64,000 nucleotides of DNA from the NCBI RefSeq assembly GCF_005239225.2, contig NC_133302.1, positions 18,331,357-18,395,356 of the forward strand. The letters are read 5' to 3'. The position numbers were made by a program, and so were the translations under genes. Shown here piece after piece: positions 13,449-25,985 of this stretch; the stretch's first letter is position 1; each line of letters starts with the position of its first letter. This DNA comes from Populus alba. Taxonomy: Eukaryota > Streptophyta > Magnoliopsida > Malpighiales > Salicaceae. A model generated the notes under the pieces. The model saw only the letters and a list, made by a program, of their open reading frames with translations, ran no database searches and was not told where the DNA came from.

Positions 13449-13477
13449 TGGGCCATGAAATAGCCCAAGGCAGCCCA
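13449..13477 (+). promoter_or_regulatory. Cluster of three site II (TGGGCC/T) elements
   Basis: TGGGCC at 13449-13454 (+) is followed by AGCCCA at 13462-13467 and at 13472-13477, each of which reads TGGGCT on the other strand. The cluster sits about 95-125 bp before the DUF1138 ATG. Site II motifs are known in promoters of plant nuclear genes for cytochrome c and other respiratory components and are bound by class I TCP proteins. Confidence 0.55.
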
Positions 13478-13571
13478 AAAACCAAATAACCAGTGGGAAG
13501 AGACCTGAAAAACAAAATTGTGTGTTGAGAGAGCTTTTGTTCCATTTCTGTCAGGTAAAACAGCAAAAGAG

Positions 13572-15778
13572 ATGGCGTTGAACAACGGTCTTAGATCCGC
13601 CTCCAAGCTATTCACTGCTTCCGAATCTCTTCTATCCAAGTCAGGTCAGTAACTCTCTTCTTTTCAACCACAAAGATCTTAATCAGTAAGCCTTTTGATT
13701 TTATATATATATATATATATATAAAATTCTATTGTGGTCTGTTTTGGTTGATCAGAAAGTGAGGGAAAGTAGTGGGTAACTGGGATTTTATTGGTTTTGG
13801 GATTTTGGTCTTAGGATAGAAATGGAGGGTTATGTTCTTTTTAGATCTGATACTAGGTTTTATGATGTTTTCATGTATATGACTGGTTTCTGGTGTATTT
13901 TTTAAAAGTGAAATTGTGGGTTTTGTTTTATAATTTGTGAGAGGGTTAATGTTTACTGGGTATTGTTTATACATCATGGAAAAGACTAAAATTTGCAGCT
14001 GAAGTGTATTATTGTGCCTGCAAACTTGGATTAGCTATTCGTTTCTTGCCTTGTTTTTTGATTATTAGGTAATGTTCAATATGTTGTGATAAGAGTCATT
14101 GCACATTTATTAGGATTATAATTGAGCTGTTTCGAATCTTTTTAGTCTGCAATGAAATGTAATGGCCAGTGTAAGGTAATATTTACTCGATGAAGTCAGC
14201 TATTGTCTGGGATCGAGGCTTGGTTATTGTTGTATGAAGACAAGCTATTTGCAAGCTTTTTCTTACCCACGTGGACATAGTTTTGCTTTCAATGAAGATT
14301 ATTATTTCCCCACTAGTAAGAGAGTATAATAATGATCATATGGGTGAAATACACACTAACAATCGTGTTGAATGGTAAATGCATGTTATTATGGAACCTT
14401 GGTTGGTCTTACTAAAAGTTTGTAAGCTTTTTACATTAATTCATGAAACAAAACAAATTAAAATGATGGTCTAGATCCTCTTTGGTATCTGTGTTTTTTT
14501 TTCTTAAAAAAAAATTCAGCTCTTGTTTTATTGTGAAGAAAACAAGATCTTGTCTTTTAATTATCAGGGGTATGTAATAAGAAAGCTACAGCTTTCAGTA
14601 CAATTGAGTAAAATCAATGTATTTTAGTGTTTAATTGATAAATGAAATACATGTAAATCCATTATATTGCATTTTAGTCTTCAACCAAACCTATCTAGCA
14701 AACATCTTTGCTTTTTCCAATTCTATCTAATCCTATGTCATCCCAGCTTAAGATTGCATGGGATTGCAGATTCTGTTGATGGATGTGTGAACTATGAGGT
14801 TTTAGATAAACTTCATGTCGTGGTTTCACGCAAAGATGAGTGAGAAATGGATTGTTGCCACATGTGAAGAGATGATCTGTTGGATTCATTTTGCTGGAAA
14901 GATAGATTTAGTGAGCATAATACCTTTTATCAGTGAAGCGGAGGTGCTGCATCCACAATTCCTTTCCTTTGCCAACTAGTTTTTATCACCCCCTCTCTTT
15001 ACTCTACTCTCTTTTTTCTGATAGAGATTGGTTAGGTGGGAGAATTGGATGCCACAGCCATCTACATCACAGATAACACCCTGGTGTCCTTCTGGTCTGT
15101 GTTTTTTTTTTAATAGATTTGATAAACTCCATGGAAGAGTGCTGGAAGACATGATTGAGTTGTAATACTTTTAAGTGTCTATGCAGTTATTGACCACGTC
15201 TCCCTCTTTGGATTGTACTTGCTGAAGTTTCTATTAGATAGTTTTGAATGTGATTATAAATTTTGGTAAACATCTTGTTCACATTAGTTCTTTTACATAA
15301 GTTAATTTCTCAAGGCAGGCTTCTTGTTTTGAAAAAAAAATACTGCATCTTGTCCACTCCCATTTTCCTTCCTCTCTCTCTCTCTCTCTCTCTCCCAAAG
15401 TCATTTTGAAATGTTGAAAGAAGCTGATTCAGAACTTTATTCTTCCACAACTGCTTTTGCTCCCGGCCTATTTGTGGCTGGTTTATGTCAGGATTATTCT
15501 TATGGTATTAGGACTGAATTAACAGAAGAAATAACTGGTCATGTCTTGTGACAGTGAATAGAGGTATCCACTCAACAGGGGTGAAGAGGATGGGAGGAGG
15601 TCATGCACATGGCCATGATGAACCATTCTATCTTCATGCAAAGCACATGTACAATTTGGACAGGATGAAGTATCAGAAAATCAAAATGCCTATTGCTGTA
15701 TTCACTGCCTTCAGCATTGGAGTCTTGGTTCCTATCTATGCTGTCATTTTCCAGCAGAAAAAGACCGCATCTGGCTAG
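13572..15778 (+). CDS. OZI1: DUF1138 / OZI1-like small mitochondrial protein (2 exons)
   Basis: Exons 13572-13644 and 15555-15778 join across a 1,910-bp GT-AG intron to give 98 aa, the usual length of this plant family. The Arabidopsis relative At4g00860 was named as an ozone-induced protein. The family has also been found with mitochondrial complex IV (proposed as a COX4-type subunit), which I recall from proteomic and structural work. The first 33 residues are basic and hydroxylated with no acidic residue except Glu18, as in a mitochondrial presequence. A His-rich GGGHAHGHDE patch follows at 38-47. One membrane helix spans about 69-90, and a short lysine-containing tail ends the protein. 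The exon junction forms GTG (Val25). Three site II motifs in the promoter agree with a respiratory role. Confidence 0.88.
13701..13723. repeat. (TA)n microsatellite in DUF1138 intron
   Basis: About eleven TA units shortly after the splice donor. Confidence 0.85.
15372..15394. repeat. (TC)n microsatellite near the 3' end of the DUF1138 intron
   Basis: About eleven TC units, roughly 160 bp before the acceptor of exon 2. Confidence 0.85.
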
Positions 15779-18700
15779 GTCATTATTCAGAGCTTCTTTT
15801 GCAATAACTGGAACAAGCTTGTAGCACCTGTGTTGTGGATTGTTGGCATGGGTTCAATTTGATAGTTTTCCTTCCTTTTTTTTTTTTTGTTCACTGTTCA
15901 ATTTGCTTTTATAAACATTCAATACTTCTTAATAATATCCTCCTGTAGGGAAACCATTTCCGTCTAATGGTATTATACTCTGCTTTGTCTATCATGCCAA
16001 AGATCACTTGAGAATTCAAATTTCTTTTTGTTGTTGTGATGAGTTGATATAGTCGTCAGGCACATCCTAGTGGAACCGGTTATCATTCAATTTTCTATCA
16101 TCTTGTTTTACCGAAGTATTTGCCCTGGCCATTTAGCCCTTTCTTTTTGCCTCGCGTTCTGCGAGCTTTAAATGTTCTTGTAGATCCTCGGCATCTGAAC
16201 ATGGCTAGCAAATTGGACGCTGTTTGAATGGTTATATATCCTTCACTTTTGCGAAGTGCCGCCATGTATTCACAGAGTCTTATCATAGATTACTGTGGTT
16301 TTCGACTTTGCTGTTTGGTTTGGAAAATCTTGGATCCAGTTTCTATTCATTGATGTTCCTCGATGAATAACAACAATCCATGTTTGTGATGCATGATGAG
16401 GGGATTCGTTCCTCTTTAACAACGTTTGGGGATTCAAATCTCAGAACATGGTTTTCATCCCCCATTGACAACGATGTTCAAACCTGTTTGTTTTTTGTTT
16501 TATTTGGTGTTTTTAGATTATTTTGATGTGATGAATTTTAAAAATTAAAAAATATATTACTTTGATACTATTTAAAAATATATATATTTTAAAAATAACT
16601 AGTACTAAATTACGAAATGGGCTCGAATAATTGGTAACTAATTCGACTCCATCTATCGTCTTGAGCAGCTGTTGATTTATCACATCTCTATTCCATGTGT
16701 TGCATAAAGTAATTACATGGTAAAGGTGGCCATGGTCTATGCATGAAAAGCTGAAGGTGCCATGGTTTTTTTTCTTTCTTGAACAATGGTGAAGGTGCTT
16801 TAAGATATAGACCATTGTGCTTTTGGACAAATTAAAAGTAGGATGTTAAAAATTATGAAGATTCGAGAGATGTGACGGCTGTGATCATGTTCTTTTGGAT
16901 AAGCTTAGCTAGAGAGCATCTCGGGTGCTAACCATGGTCAATAATTGCAGGGAGGAGTCCCGACTTTGGTTTAATCATGCTGCTTTCTGCCAGTGGACTA
17001 TATAATATATACATTATCATGTCAAAGAAGATTTAAACGATGCTCCAACATCCCTTTCGATAATATTAATATTAATATTAATATTAGTAATAATGATAAT
17101 AATTATGATGATAATATATATTAAGAACAGCAACCACCAGCATTCGGTAAAGAACTAAGATTTTATGTTGTTGTTAGAAATTATATCTGTGTGTCTGAAA
17201 CTCTTAATTTAATAGTAATTATAGTTTTAGGTATTGTTTGGTAAAATTTAATATCGTGTGGGAGCTATTTTTAAGTCATTCCTTCCATCTGCCTACCTTA
17301 CTTCCACTATGCTCTGGATCATGCATTATTAGAGCTTTTAATTCCTTGCCCAGAAAATGGCAGTAAAATAGAGAGGTGCTGTTTTTTTTTTTTTTTTTTT
17401 TTTTTTTCTAATATTCAAAAAACTAGTTCGAATATTCTTAACCATTTTTAAGGATCACACATTCTCTAAGTCTTAAACTTTGCAGCGTAGGGTTTTGGAC
17501 TTGTGGCGATCACAAGAAAGTATATATTGAGAAATATTAAACCTAAATCTCATACGTATGAGGTTGAACCACCTCTTAATAGTTCATTAAGAAGTATTCT
17601 AGCACTAATCTAAGTAAGAAAAAGGATAATACAGCGACTGGGTTGTTGGGGCAAAATAGGATGCGAGAAGGACAAAAGGTAGACGACGAGAGATTCTTCA
17701 ATATTATTTGCTCCCCACCATTTGCATATATGTGTTACAGGTGGATAACCAGGGAAACCCTAATCCAACAAATCAAGCCATGGAAAAGAAGATGGATCCT
17801 CCTAATCCATTGATGAAGGGCCATGTGGAAACTGGCAAGGCCATCCTCCATTAATCTTACACTGTTTAAGGTTCCCGGTCTTGAACATAATGTGGTAGGA
17901 GAATCCCATTTTTCAGATACTTAAATTCTCTATAACCTTTTAGTTATACTGATCTCTTGTTGTTTTTCCATTTCCCTTATATAATAATCATTTGCTCATG
18001 ACAACAACCGCAAGAACTTGGAATATAAACAACGAAGATTTCTGCAGATAGATTTATCCCATAAAAGAATATTTCTTTGTACATATATATTGCTGTCTCC
18101 AAACCTTGGTTTTATTACTTTATATTCTATATAAAAAAATCAACAAACATCAGCACAAGAAAAAGAAAAAAAAAGAGATAACGTTTAGTTTATAATGCCT
18201 TGTAATAAAAAAAAAAAGATAGTATAGATAAAAGTATGTTTCGGGATAAAAAGATAAGATAGTATAGATAAAAGAAACATATTCCTTGTATTTCCAGTTT
18301 TAAAAATATAAAATTTATTTTAAAAATATTCTAATAAATAGATTTATTTTATATTTATGTTTCTTTAATCAAACATGTTTTATGTTTCTTTATATATATG
18401 TCTCTTTTTTTTTACTATGTAACACTGTAACTTGAATTATATAAAGAAACAATTAAAAAAAATCAAGAAATGAGAAGAATAAAAGTAAGTTTTCTGTAAG
18501 AAAAGAAAAATAATAATAATTGATGTACTCTTACCTTTTACCCACCAAATTCTCTTCGGTACAAAGGAACATGGAAACTTGAAACCATGGCCAGATCTTG
18601 GTAGAGAAATGGGGCCTTCTCTGACCCTCCGGGGGCCGGCCAAGTTCAAATCTTGATTCAAACTTGTAACTTCTCATAATGACAGGAGAGTGACCACTGA

Positions 18701-18999
18701 ATTCATGTTGTAACACAAAATCATCAAGTATAAAGGCATTTTTTACACCAATCTATGCATAGAATCCCATTTCTTTTCATATGAACAAACATGGCTAACA
18801 ATCAACAATGGCTGCTTCCAAGAAGCCAAAAGGCAATTACTCTACGATTACAAAGCGAATTAAGAAAATCAAAAGAGACACCCGGATAGTTTTAGCTCAA
18901 AAAATGACTGCTAAAAAGCCATTACCAAAGCAATAAAAGACAGCCGCAAACAAAACCGATCGAATTTAGACTGAAAAATAGTTTCTTATTTTGACAATA
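15779..18999. other. Intergenic region between DUF1138 and TCP8-like genes
   Basis: The DUF1138 3'UTR probably reaches about 15950, where TTCTTAATAATATCC could carry the poly(A) signal. Beyond it are AT-rich DNA, an ATATTA repeat (about 17059-17085), a poly-T run (17381-17407) and a less AT-biased patch at 17640-17890. The patch contains only a 24-codon frame starting at the ATG near 17779. At 18217-18275 a short AGATAGTATAGATAAAAG unit occurs twice. I see no gene. Confidence 0.5.
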
Positions 19000-20253
19000 T
19001 TATTGAGAATCGTTAGGGTTTTCATCTCCACTGTCACTGCCTTGTGGCTGTTTTTCTTGATTATTTTGCTCTAGATCCATGCCCAAACCAACCCTACTAC
19101 TGCTATAAGCATTCACACCACCAAATATCATACCCATATTACTCTCTGACAGTCCTAATCCAAGCTGCTGATTGGCTCCCACTTGCTGCTGCACTATCAT
19201 GGAACCAAGTTGAACTGGGTTCGAAACGCGGCCGCTGCCACCAAAATTCACTCTTTGCATTGATGTCACTCCAGCTGCTGCTCCTGCTGTAGGAAAAGTC
19301 CACATCTGGGGTTCTGTAACGGCAGCTGCTGGGGTGGCACCACCTCCTACCGGTAACATCCAGAATGTATTGCCACCATTTGAGGCTGCGGCGGGCGCAA
19401 CTGCCCACATTGGAGTTGGCAGAATGTTTGCTGCTGGCCTAATAGAACCAGCTGTTTCTTGATCTTGAACTCCAGTTCTTGATTTAGCAGAATTACTAGC
19501 TTCAATTGTTTCCGTGCTTTGTTGCTGTGTGGTTTCCTTAAAAAGATCTTCTCGGAAAGTCTTCCTCATGTAATTATCATCAGAGACAAGATTTTGAGGA
19601 TACAACTGGTGGTGGAATCCTAACATATGAGGGTTAGATGCCATAGCTCTTCGAGTTTCGCTGGCATCATTAGCATCATAGAAAGCTAATCCACCATGAA
19701 AAGAAAGAGGAGCTGATTTCGATGCAGGTGCTGAAATAGTAGCACCACTACTACGTAAAGAAACATTCAAAGTGGAGAAATTGGCAGGGATTGTACCAGT
19801 ACCAGTTGTAGCAATTATGGAAGGTTCAGCTTGCTGTAGTAACCACTCGATGGTTTCTCCATCAGATTTATGGCCTAATTCTCTTGTGAGCTGAAAGACA
19901 CGTGCCGCACACATGGCTGGCATCCGGATGCGTCGGCCGCGGCCATCTACCTTGGTATGGCGGTCTTTTGACGGCCTCTTTATGGTGGATTTTGTAATGG
20001 TAGAGTTGGAAGTTGAAGTGGAAGGATGGACACCAATTTGGCTAGATATGGAGCCCATGAATGGGCCCTGGCTAGTTGTTGTTGTAGAAGTAGACCCATG
20101 TTGTTGTTGAAGCTGTGATGATTGACTTCCAAGAGGGACTACTAATTGCAGTGAAGCTGCTACTGATTCCTCTTTTTGGCCATGGCGATCTTCGTCAGCA
20201 CCACTGTTTCTTTGTTGGTTACGAGTATTTCTCTGTGACTCCATTAATTCCAT
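19000..20253 (-). CDS. TCP8: Class I TCP transcription factor, TCP8-like
   Basis: Intronless gene for a 417-aa nuclear DNA-binding protein. The TCP domain at about 93-150 has the class I form: [20 protein letters not shown] as basic region, then a helix-loop-helix ([30 protein letters not shown]). Cys115 is the redox-sensitive cysteine described for class I TCPs. TCP8-like signatures follow the domain: [24 protein letters not shown] at 282-287, NTFWMLPV at 295-302, [13 protein letters not shown] at 364-376 and an acidic EKQ...[11 protein letters not shown] tail. The linkers are rich in Gln/Ser/Thr and in Ala/Gly. The frame runs 16 codons farther upstream only through a TTG, so the ATG at 20253 was chosen. 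Class I TCPs bind GTGGGNCC or site II motifs and promote cell-cycle, ribosomal and mitochondrial genes. TCP14/15 or TCP22/23 are less likely matches. Confidence 0.9.
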   Translation of the reverse strand: MELMESQRNTRNQQRNSGADEDRHGQKEESVAASLQLVVPLGSQSSQLQQQHGSTSTTTTSQGPFMGSISSQIGVHPSTSTSNSTITKSTIKRPSKDRHTKVDGRGRRIRMPAMCAARVFQLTRELGHKSDGETIEWLLQQAEPSIIATTGTGTIPANFSTLNVSLRSSGATISAPASKSAPLSFHGGLAFYDANDASETRRAMASNPHMLGFHHQLYPQNLVSDDNYMRKTFREDLFKETTQQQSTETIEASNSAKSRTGVQDQETAGSIRPAANILPTPMWAVAPAAASNGGNTFWMLPVGGGATPAAAVTEPQMWTFPTAGAAAGVTSMQRVNFGGSGRVSNPVQLGSMIVQQQVGANQQLGLGLSESNMGMIFGGVNAYSSSRVGLGMDLEQNNQEKQPQGSDSGDENPNDSQ

Positions 20254-20461
20254 CTGTGGTGGTGCTTTCAACTCCAAGCAACCACCTCTTCTTCTTCCCA
20301 AAACCTAGACTACTTCCAATAATAATCGCTTGTTTCTATCTCATATTTTCTTCTTCTTCTTCTTCGAGTCACACCACTACTCCTGAAAACGAAAATAAGA
20401 TTAAAAGAACACAAAAAAACAGAGAAAGAACTTGTGGATTTCTTCTTGATCTTGTGAATTG

Positions 20462-20500
20462 TGATATCTTGACTCTCTCTCTCTCTCTTTTTCTCTCACA
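20462..20500. repeat. CT-rich tract in the TCP8-like 5' leader
   Basis: Repeated CT units on the plus strand (GA on the gene's strand), about 210-245 bp before the start codon. Such tracts are common in plant 5' leaders. Confidence 0.6.
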
Positions 20501-20695
20501 AGACACAGCACAGCACTGATAGTCTGGTAGTGCGTGGGGATCTTCTTTTCTTCCTTGTGATTGACTGCTGTCCCTCTACAAAGAGAGAGAAACGAGAGCC
20601 AATAAAGCTAAAAAAGAATCAGTATAGCTGGGCCTGTAAGATTACAGTAATGGTGCCCCACTCGTGGGGTCTCTTTTTCTCCCTCTTCCTCCATG

Positions 20696-20697
<2 letters not shown>

Positions 20698-20728
<31 letters not shown>
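20698..20728. repeat. (GA)n microsatellite upstream of the TCP8-like gene
   Basis: About fourteen GA units, which read as TC on the gene's strand, about 450 bp before the ATG. It could be in the promoter or the leader. Confidence 0.8.
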
Positions 20729-20731
<3 letters not shown>

Positions 20732-22195
20732 TGTTAGTACTGGTAGCAATAAGTAGGGCTTGGCTTCCAAGATTTCATATCTCAAAATCTTCTACTGTTA
20801 TACTATTTGAGAAGAAGGGGCTAAAGACTTTTCGGCATCATAGTGTTGAAAATTAAGTTGAGCAAAAAGAAAAAACAAAAAAAATAATCTTAATCAATGA
20901 TATATAGATAAAAGACACCACAAATAGGGGTCCTTTTCTTCTCTTATTAGCTTTTATTAACCTATCCATGATGATCCATCTTCTATCTTTTTGCTTTTTC
21001 TTGCCCATTTTTTTAGTTTTCTTGTTGATAATGACGCTCATGATGACGTTAATGATCAACTCTAACAACCCATTTCCTCTTTTCTTTCCCTCGTTAAAGA
21101 CTTAATCGAGAGGTGTTGTGAAAAATCTACAGCAGAATATTACAATGGAAAGAAGCCAGAAAAAATACAAGATTTAATGTAGTTTGATAATATATTTATA
21201 TTTATATTTATAGAAGTAATGATTTTTTTATTTTTATTATATTAAAATAGAATTATAAAATATATATTTATAGTAGATCCTAAACTGCCAAAAAAATATT
21301 AATAATTTTTTACATTTCCCTGCACCCTAACTTATTAATCGTTTCTAATTAACAGCAAGATAAAAAATAAATCTTAAAGAGATATATATATATATATATA
21401 TAGTCGTTCTGTTTTACTTTGCTAGATATATTTTATTTTAATATATATCTATAATTACAACAAAAAATGAACTTGGCTGATAAGTTAAGTTGATTGAGAT
21501 TAATTTATTTATTTTTTAATATAATATTTTAAAACACTATATCATTTTAAAAATTTCTTAGATCCTGTAACAGTGTTTCTTTCTCTATCTCTTACGCACT
21601 CACTCCAGCGTGTGCCATTCTGTGCAGTGAAAGTGTCAAGAAATGACAGTGATTTTCTTTTACAGATGTGTGTGGGGTATAGACAAAACACAACTTAAAT
21701 TTATTGTTTTAAATTAATTCTTTTTATATGTTATTATCAATTTTTTAAAAATAAATATATTATTTTAACATATTATTAAACCACTATCACTATTTCTTGA
21801 GGATCTCCAAAACGCATATACCTGAAGAAATTCACTCATCAATTTTTATTTAATTTTTGAGTTAGTCAATGATGACAAATAACCCTTCTTAATATCTGCA
21901 GGCAGGTAGGTATTCATTGATGAACCCCATGACTCTCCTGGCTTGGTAGAGCCACACACCTCCTTTTCTTTCCTTTTCTTTTTCTGAAAATCAGGGAAGT
22001 AGAAATAATTTGTTTTTTAGTATATAGGTAAATTACACTAATTTTCCAAGGCACTTATAATAATTTTATTATGACTTATTTTATTGTAGTTTTTACTCTC
22101 TTTTTCCTTACAAAAAAAGAAGATAGAACTTGAAATCTTTTGGAGATAGAGGGATGCTGTTTTCCATGAATTTACTTCATGGAAAAATGGAAAAA

Positions 22196-22593
22196 TAGGG
22201 GTGATTAAAAAAATCTAAAAACATATAAATCAAGAAAACTAAAAAAACAAATAACCGAAAAAACCGAACCATAAAAAAAAACTATTCAAAATTTTAAAAA
22301 ATCAACCAGTTTGATTTCGTTTTATAAGCTTGAAACCAAATCGAATCAAACCCAAACCGAAAAAAAAACAAGTCAAACTAAAAAAATCAAGCCAAACCAG
22401 AAAAAAATTAAGCCAAACTGAAAAAAATCGAGCTTAAACTGGTTTGAGCTAATTTTTGCTTTAAAAAAATTAAATTGAACTTAAATCGATTGGTTTGAAC
22501 CAGTTTCAGTTTGATTTTAATTTTTTTTTTTTAAATTCAATTTGGTTATTTTTTTTTTATAAAAACCAAACCAAATTGAAAATATCACCCCTA
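22196..22593. mobile_element. Hairpin-type MITE with TAGGGGTGAT inverted ends
   Basis: ATAGGGGTGAT at 22195-22205 is the exact complement of ATCACCCCTAT at 22584-22594. The interior consists of AACCGAACC/GGTTTGAACC-type blocks whose left and right halves are roughly complementary, so the 398-bp unit could fold into a long imperfect hairpin. The flanks are A-rich, so a target duplication cannot be read with certainty. It resembles non-autonomous hAT MITEs. Confidence 0.65.
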
Positions 22594-23776
22594 TAAAAAA
22601 AAATATCTTTTTTATAATGCCATGGGATCGTGGACCTCTTGTGTTTCCTCACATCTAACATGTAACATCCCGTGCTTATAACATGCTTGTGATTTTGTTG
22701 GAAAATACTACTTTGTGGACAAGAAACTTATTGAAATGATTCACCATTTTTATTAATAATTCTTCCTCGATATTGTCAAATTTACTCAATATAGCGATCG
22801 GGTAAAACGTGAAAATTCACTCTTTTTAACATCCTTTTACTTTGTGTTTCATAACTTAATTAACTAAGAATTTTGTAACTGAGTGCAGCTGCTAAATGTC
22901 TTCGTGTGAAGCAAAATCCATGCTTCTCAAACCCTAAAATTAGATTGGCCCAGATGTAAACCAAAGTATTAATGTGATCTGATTAATGTAATCAATTGTA
23001 AAATAATTGCGATGTCCCAAGAACATCCACATATCTCCAACTCCTTGTAAGTATGGAAAAAAAAATACATCTGCCATAATATACAGTGACTCTGCCTCAT
23101 GATAGAATTCTTTTTCAGAGAAGGTGAATCAAGGAGAGAGTTTCCATTAATGGAGGTCCATGGTAAGAGCTTGGGAGGACAAGCAACATAGGCCATAATG
23201 GTGTACATTCAACAGGCAGAAGCTAGACAGCACAGCAAAGCATCATCTATTGGACCATGACAACTCATCCCAGCACAGCCCCACTCCACATTACACTACA
23301 ATTCCTTGCTCTCTCTTTTGCTTTTGCTTTTGTTTTGTTACATTTATTAGAAAATCCTCCCAACCAAAACTTATATATATAACTTATTTGATATTTATTT
23401 TTTAAAATATTTTTTTTAAAAAAAAAAAATTATTTATGATATCAACACTTATAAAAAAATATAAAAAAAGTTAATTTTAAATAACTATTTTTTTTGACAA
23501 AATAATAGTTGCAAATAACAGGGAAACAAACACCTTGTAATTATACAAGAGGTAACTGGACATCCGCCAGTCAACTCCGACATGACCCTGCTTTTCTTCT
23601 TCTAATATTTATATTTTTGGAGTATATTCGACAAGGTCAAGCAATCCAAGCTCCCCAGCTTTTATATTCAACTTCTACATCGTGTATGGATTCCTCATAT
23701 TATGCAACACAATCCTCTTAACAAGATGAAAGAGAATCCAATTGCATCAATTTACCCTTAAAGAATTTGATACAGG

Positions 23777-23777
<1 letters not shown>

Positions 23778-23827
<50 letters not shown>
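23778..23827. repeat. (AT)n microsatellite, about 24 units
   Basis: Long uninterrupted TA/AT run, likely length-polymorphic. Confidence 0.9.
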
Positions 23828-23829
<2 letters not shown>

Positions 23830-25084
23830 TGAAATTAAATTGTTGAAAAATATATATTATGTTTTGCATCGTTTATTCCGTGGAAGACACGAAACTATCC
23901 TCTAAAATAAGACAAATGGACTCTCTCTGTCTCTCTAGCTACATGTATACAAGGACCTGTGTGTGCAAATCAAAGGTCACATATCTCTTTCTCCTAGTGG
24001 AGAAAACATTGTCTAGTTCTGATAAACAAGTTCTGTCTGGTAGCTTACAGACGAGCAATTAGAGACGATGAGTGTTCCACAAGCTCCACGGGTAAATTAA
24101 TGTAGGAATTTGATTTATAGAGCATATGATTTTTTATTTTATGGTTGCAATGCATGGATTATAATTTTTTTTTTTATTGTTTTAGTGATTTATTTGCGTT
24201 ACATGAAAAGAAAATAATCGTTGAAAAAAATATTTTTTGGTGCTAAATTGGTTGAAAATATTAAAAAATATTTTTCATCAGGGATTCTTTCAAAAATATT
24301 TATATCACTTCAAATAATTTTTTTAATTTTTTGATTATTTTATAGTTTCATGGTTTCTTTTTGTATTAATAAATATTATGGTCAATTCTTTTGTTTACGA
24401 GTCAGAATTATTTTGTTTTTGTTATTGTTGTTTGTTTTTTATATATATAATTAATCTTGTTGCTGTTATGATTTATTAAGAAAAGTGATGATTTTGTTAA
24501 TGTTTTTTGTTTACAATGATGGGTTTTTTTAGTATTTTGAATTAATTTTGATACAAATAAAATATTTATTTTTTATATTTTTTAAGATTTAATTTAGTTC
24601 AATTCAGATTTTATATTTTTTAAAATTATTATTTAAATTAAGGATATAATTACTAAAGCAATTTTATTTTTTATATATAATATTTTATTTCATTTACCTA
24701 TGACATTACCAATGGAATATAGTTTTCATACAAGTATTGTTCTATCAAAAACTCCTTTCTGACAGAATTCCTACGTTTTTCAGACGAATATTTTTCATAA
24801 AAAATGCTAAATTTTCTAATATTGTTTTTAAATAAAACTGTTGTGTACAATTTCAGAGGGAGTTTTATCTCCTCTTTAACATTGGTTTTGGACTTGGGCT
24901 TCCACATCATGGACGGTTCAACCTCAATCCAAATCTAATAATTGAGGACAAATGGTTTTAGTGGTTTTCAGTTTTTAAAAGATTTTGAATTTGAATCTCT
25001 TTTATAGCAAATTAAAAAAAAATTGAAGACGAAATAATATAAATTAAAATGACACTGAATATATAGAAAGATACAAGGAGTTTG

Positions 25085-25265
25085 GAAACGCGTGCAAACC
25101 GTGTTCCATCAAAATTCAATTTTATTTTATTAAAAATAATTTTTTTGTATGTTTTGAATCGTTTTAATACGCTGATCTTAAAAATAATTTTTTAAAAAAT
25201 AAAAAAATATATTATTTTGATGTATTTCAACACAAAAAAATATTTTAAAAAATAATCACAACTAT
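25085..25265 (-). mobile_element. Decayed Tourist-like MITE copy
   Basis: GCAAACCGTGTTCC at the left, GTTTTGAATCGTTTTAATAC in the middle and TATTTTGATGTATTTCAACA at the right match the reverse orientation of the MITE family. Confidence 0.5.
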
Positions 25266-25577
25266 ATTCTCATACACACACTATATTCACTTATAATTGC
25301 TAATTTTATATATAGCGCGTGATTGACACTGAGTAAATTTCTTTTCAACAAATTTACTTTTCAATGCACACTGAAAAAAAAAATTTGAATGCATTGTCAA
25401 ATCGGATATTCTTAAGAAATTGAGAAACAATTATTTTTTTAGAAATTGATTTTTTGAAACATATTTATTTATTTTTGCAAACAGGCAGAGCCAAATGGGA
25501 GACAGTAACTTATAATCGCGAAAGGACAGGAGGCAAATTGGGCCAACCAGATCTTACGTGGGCTAGTTTTTGGTTTG

Positions 25578-25650
25578 ATAATAATAAACTCCACGTGAAC
25601 AAGTTTATGAAATGTCGGAAATTATGGATGATAATAAACTCCACGTGACC
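25578..25650. repeat. Duplicated segment containing a CACGTG G-box
   Basis: ATAATAAACTCCACGTGA occurs at about 25580-25597 and again at about 25631-25648, 51 bp apart. Each copy holds a G-box core. No gene lies nearby. Confidence 0.6.
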
Positions 25651-25794
25651 ATGGCTATAGATAAACAACCATGGTCTGGTCGATATAGAGATAGCATTCC
25701 GTCGGGTGGGTTGAGACAGGGTTTTTATCCATACTCATCCTTGACCCGAAAAGTTTAAAATAATACTGCTCTGTTATTCTCGAATTAAAAATAT

Positions 25795-25985
25795 TTATTG
25801 TTTTAACGGTTAAAAATATTTTTTATTTAAAAATAATATTTTTTTTATTTTATTTTTTAAAATTTATTTTAATATCAGCATATTAAAACGATATGAGAAC
25901 ATTAAAAATATTAATTTTAAAAAAAAAGATAAAATAAAATTCAATTTAAATAAAATATATTTTTAAAATACAAAAATAAATAAAC
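25795..25985 (+). mobile_element. Decayed Tourist-like MITE copy
   Basis: Contains TTAATATCAGCATATTAAAA, the altered family core, in the usual AT-rich body. Confidence 0.45.

Noticed and set aside
19044..20519. Plus-strand ORFs of 82, 65 and 134 codons over the TCP8-like gene and its leader
   Set aside because: They are shadows of the minus-strand coding frame or of its leader. They have low similarity to anything and no promoter.
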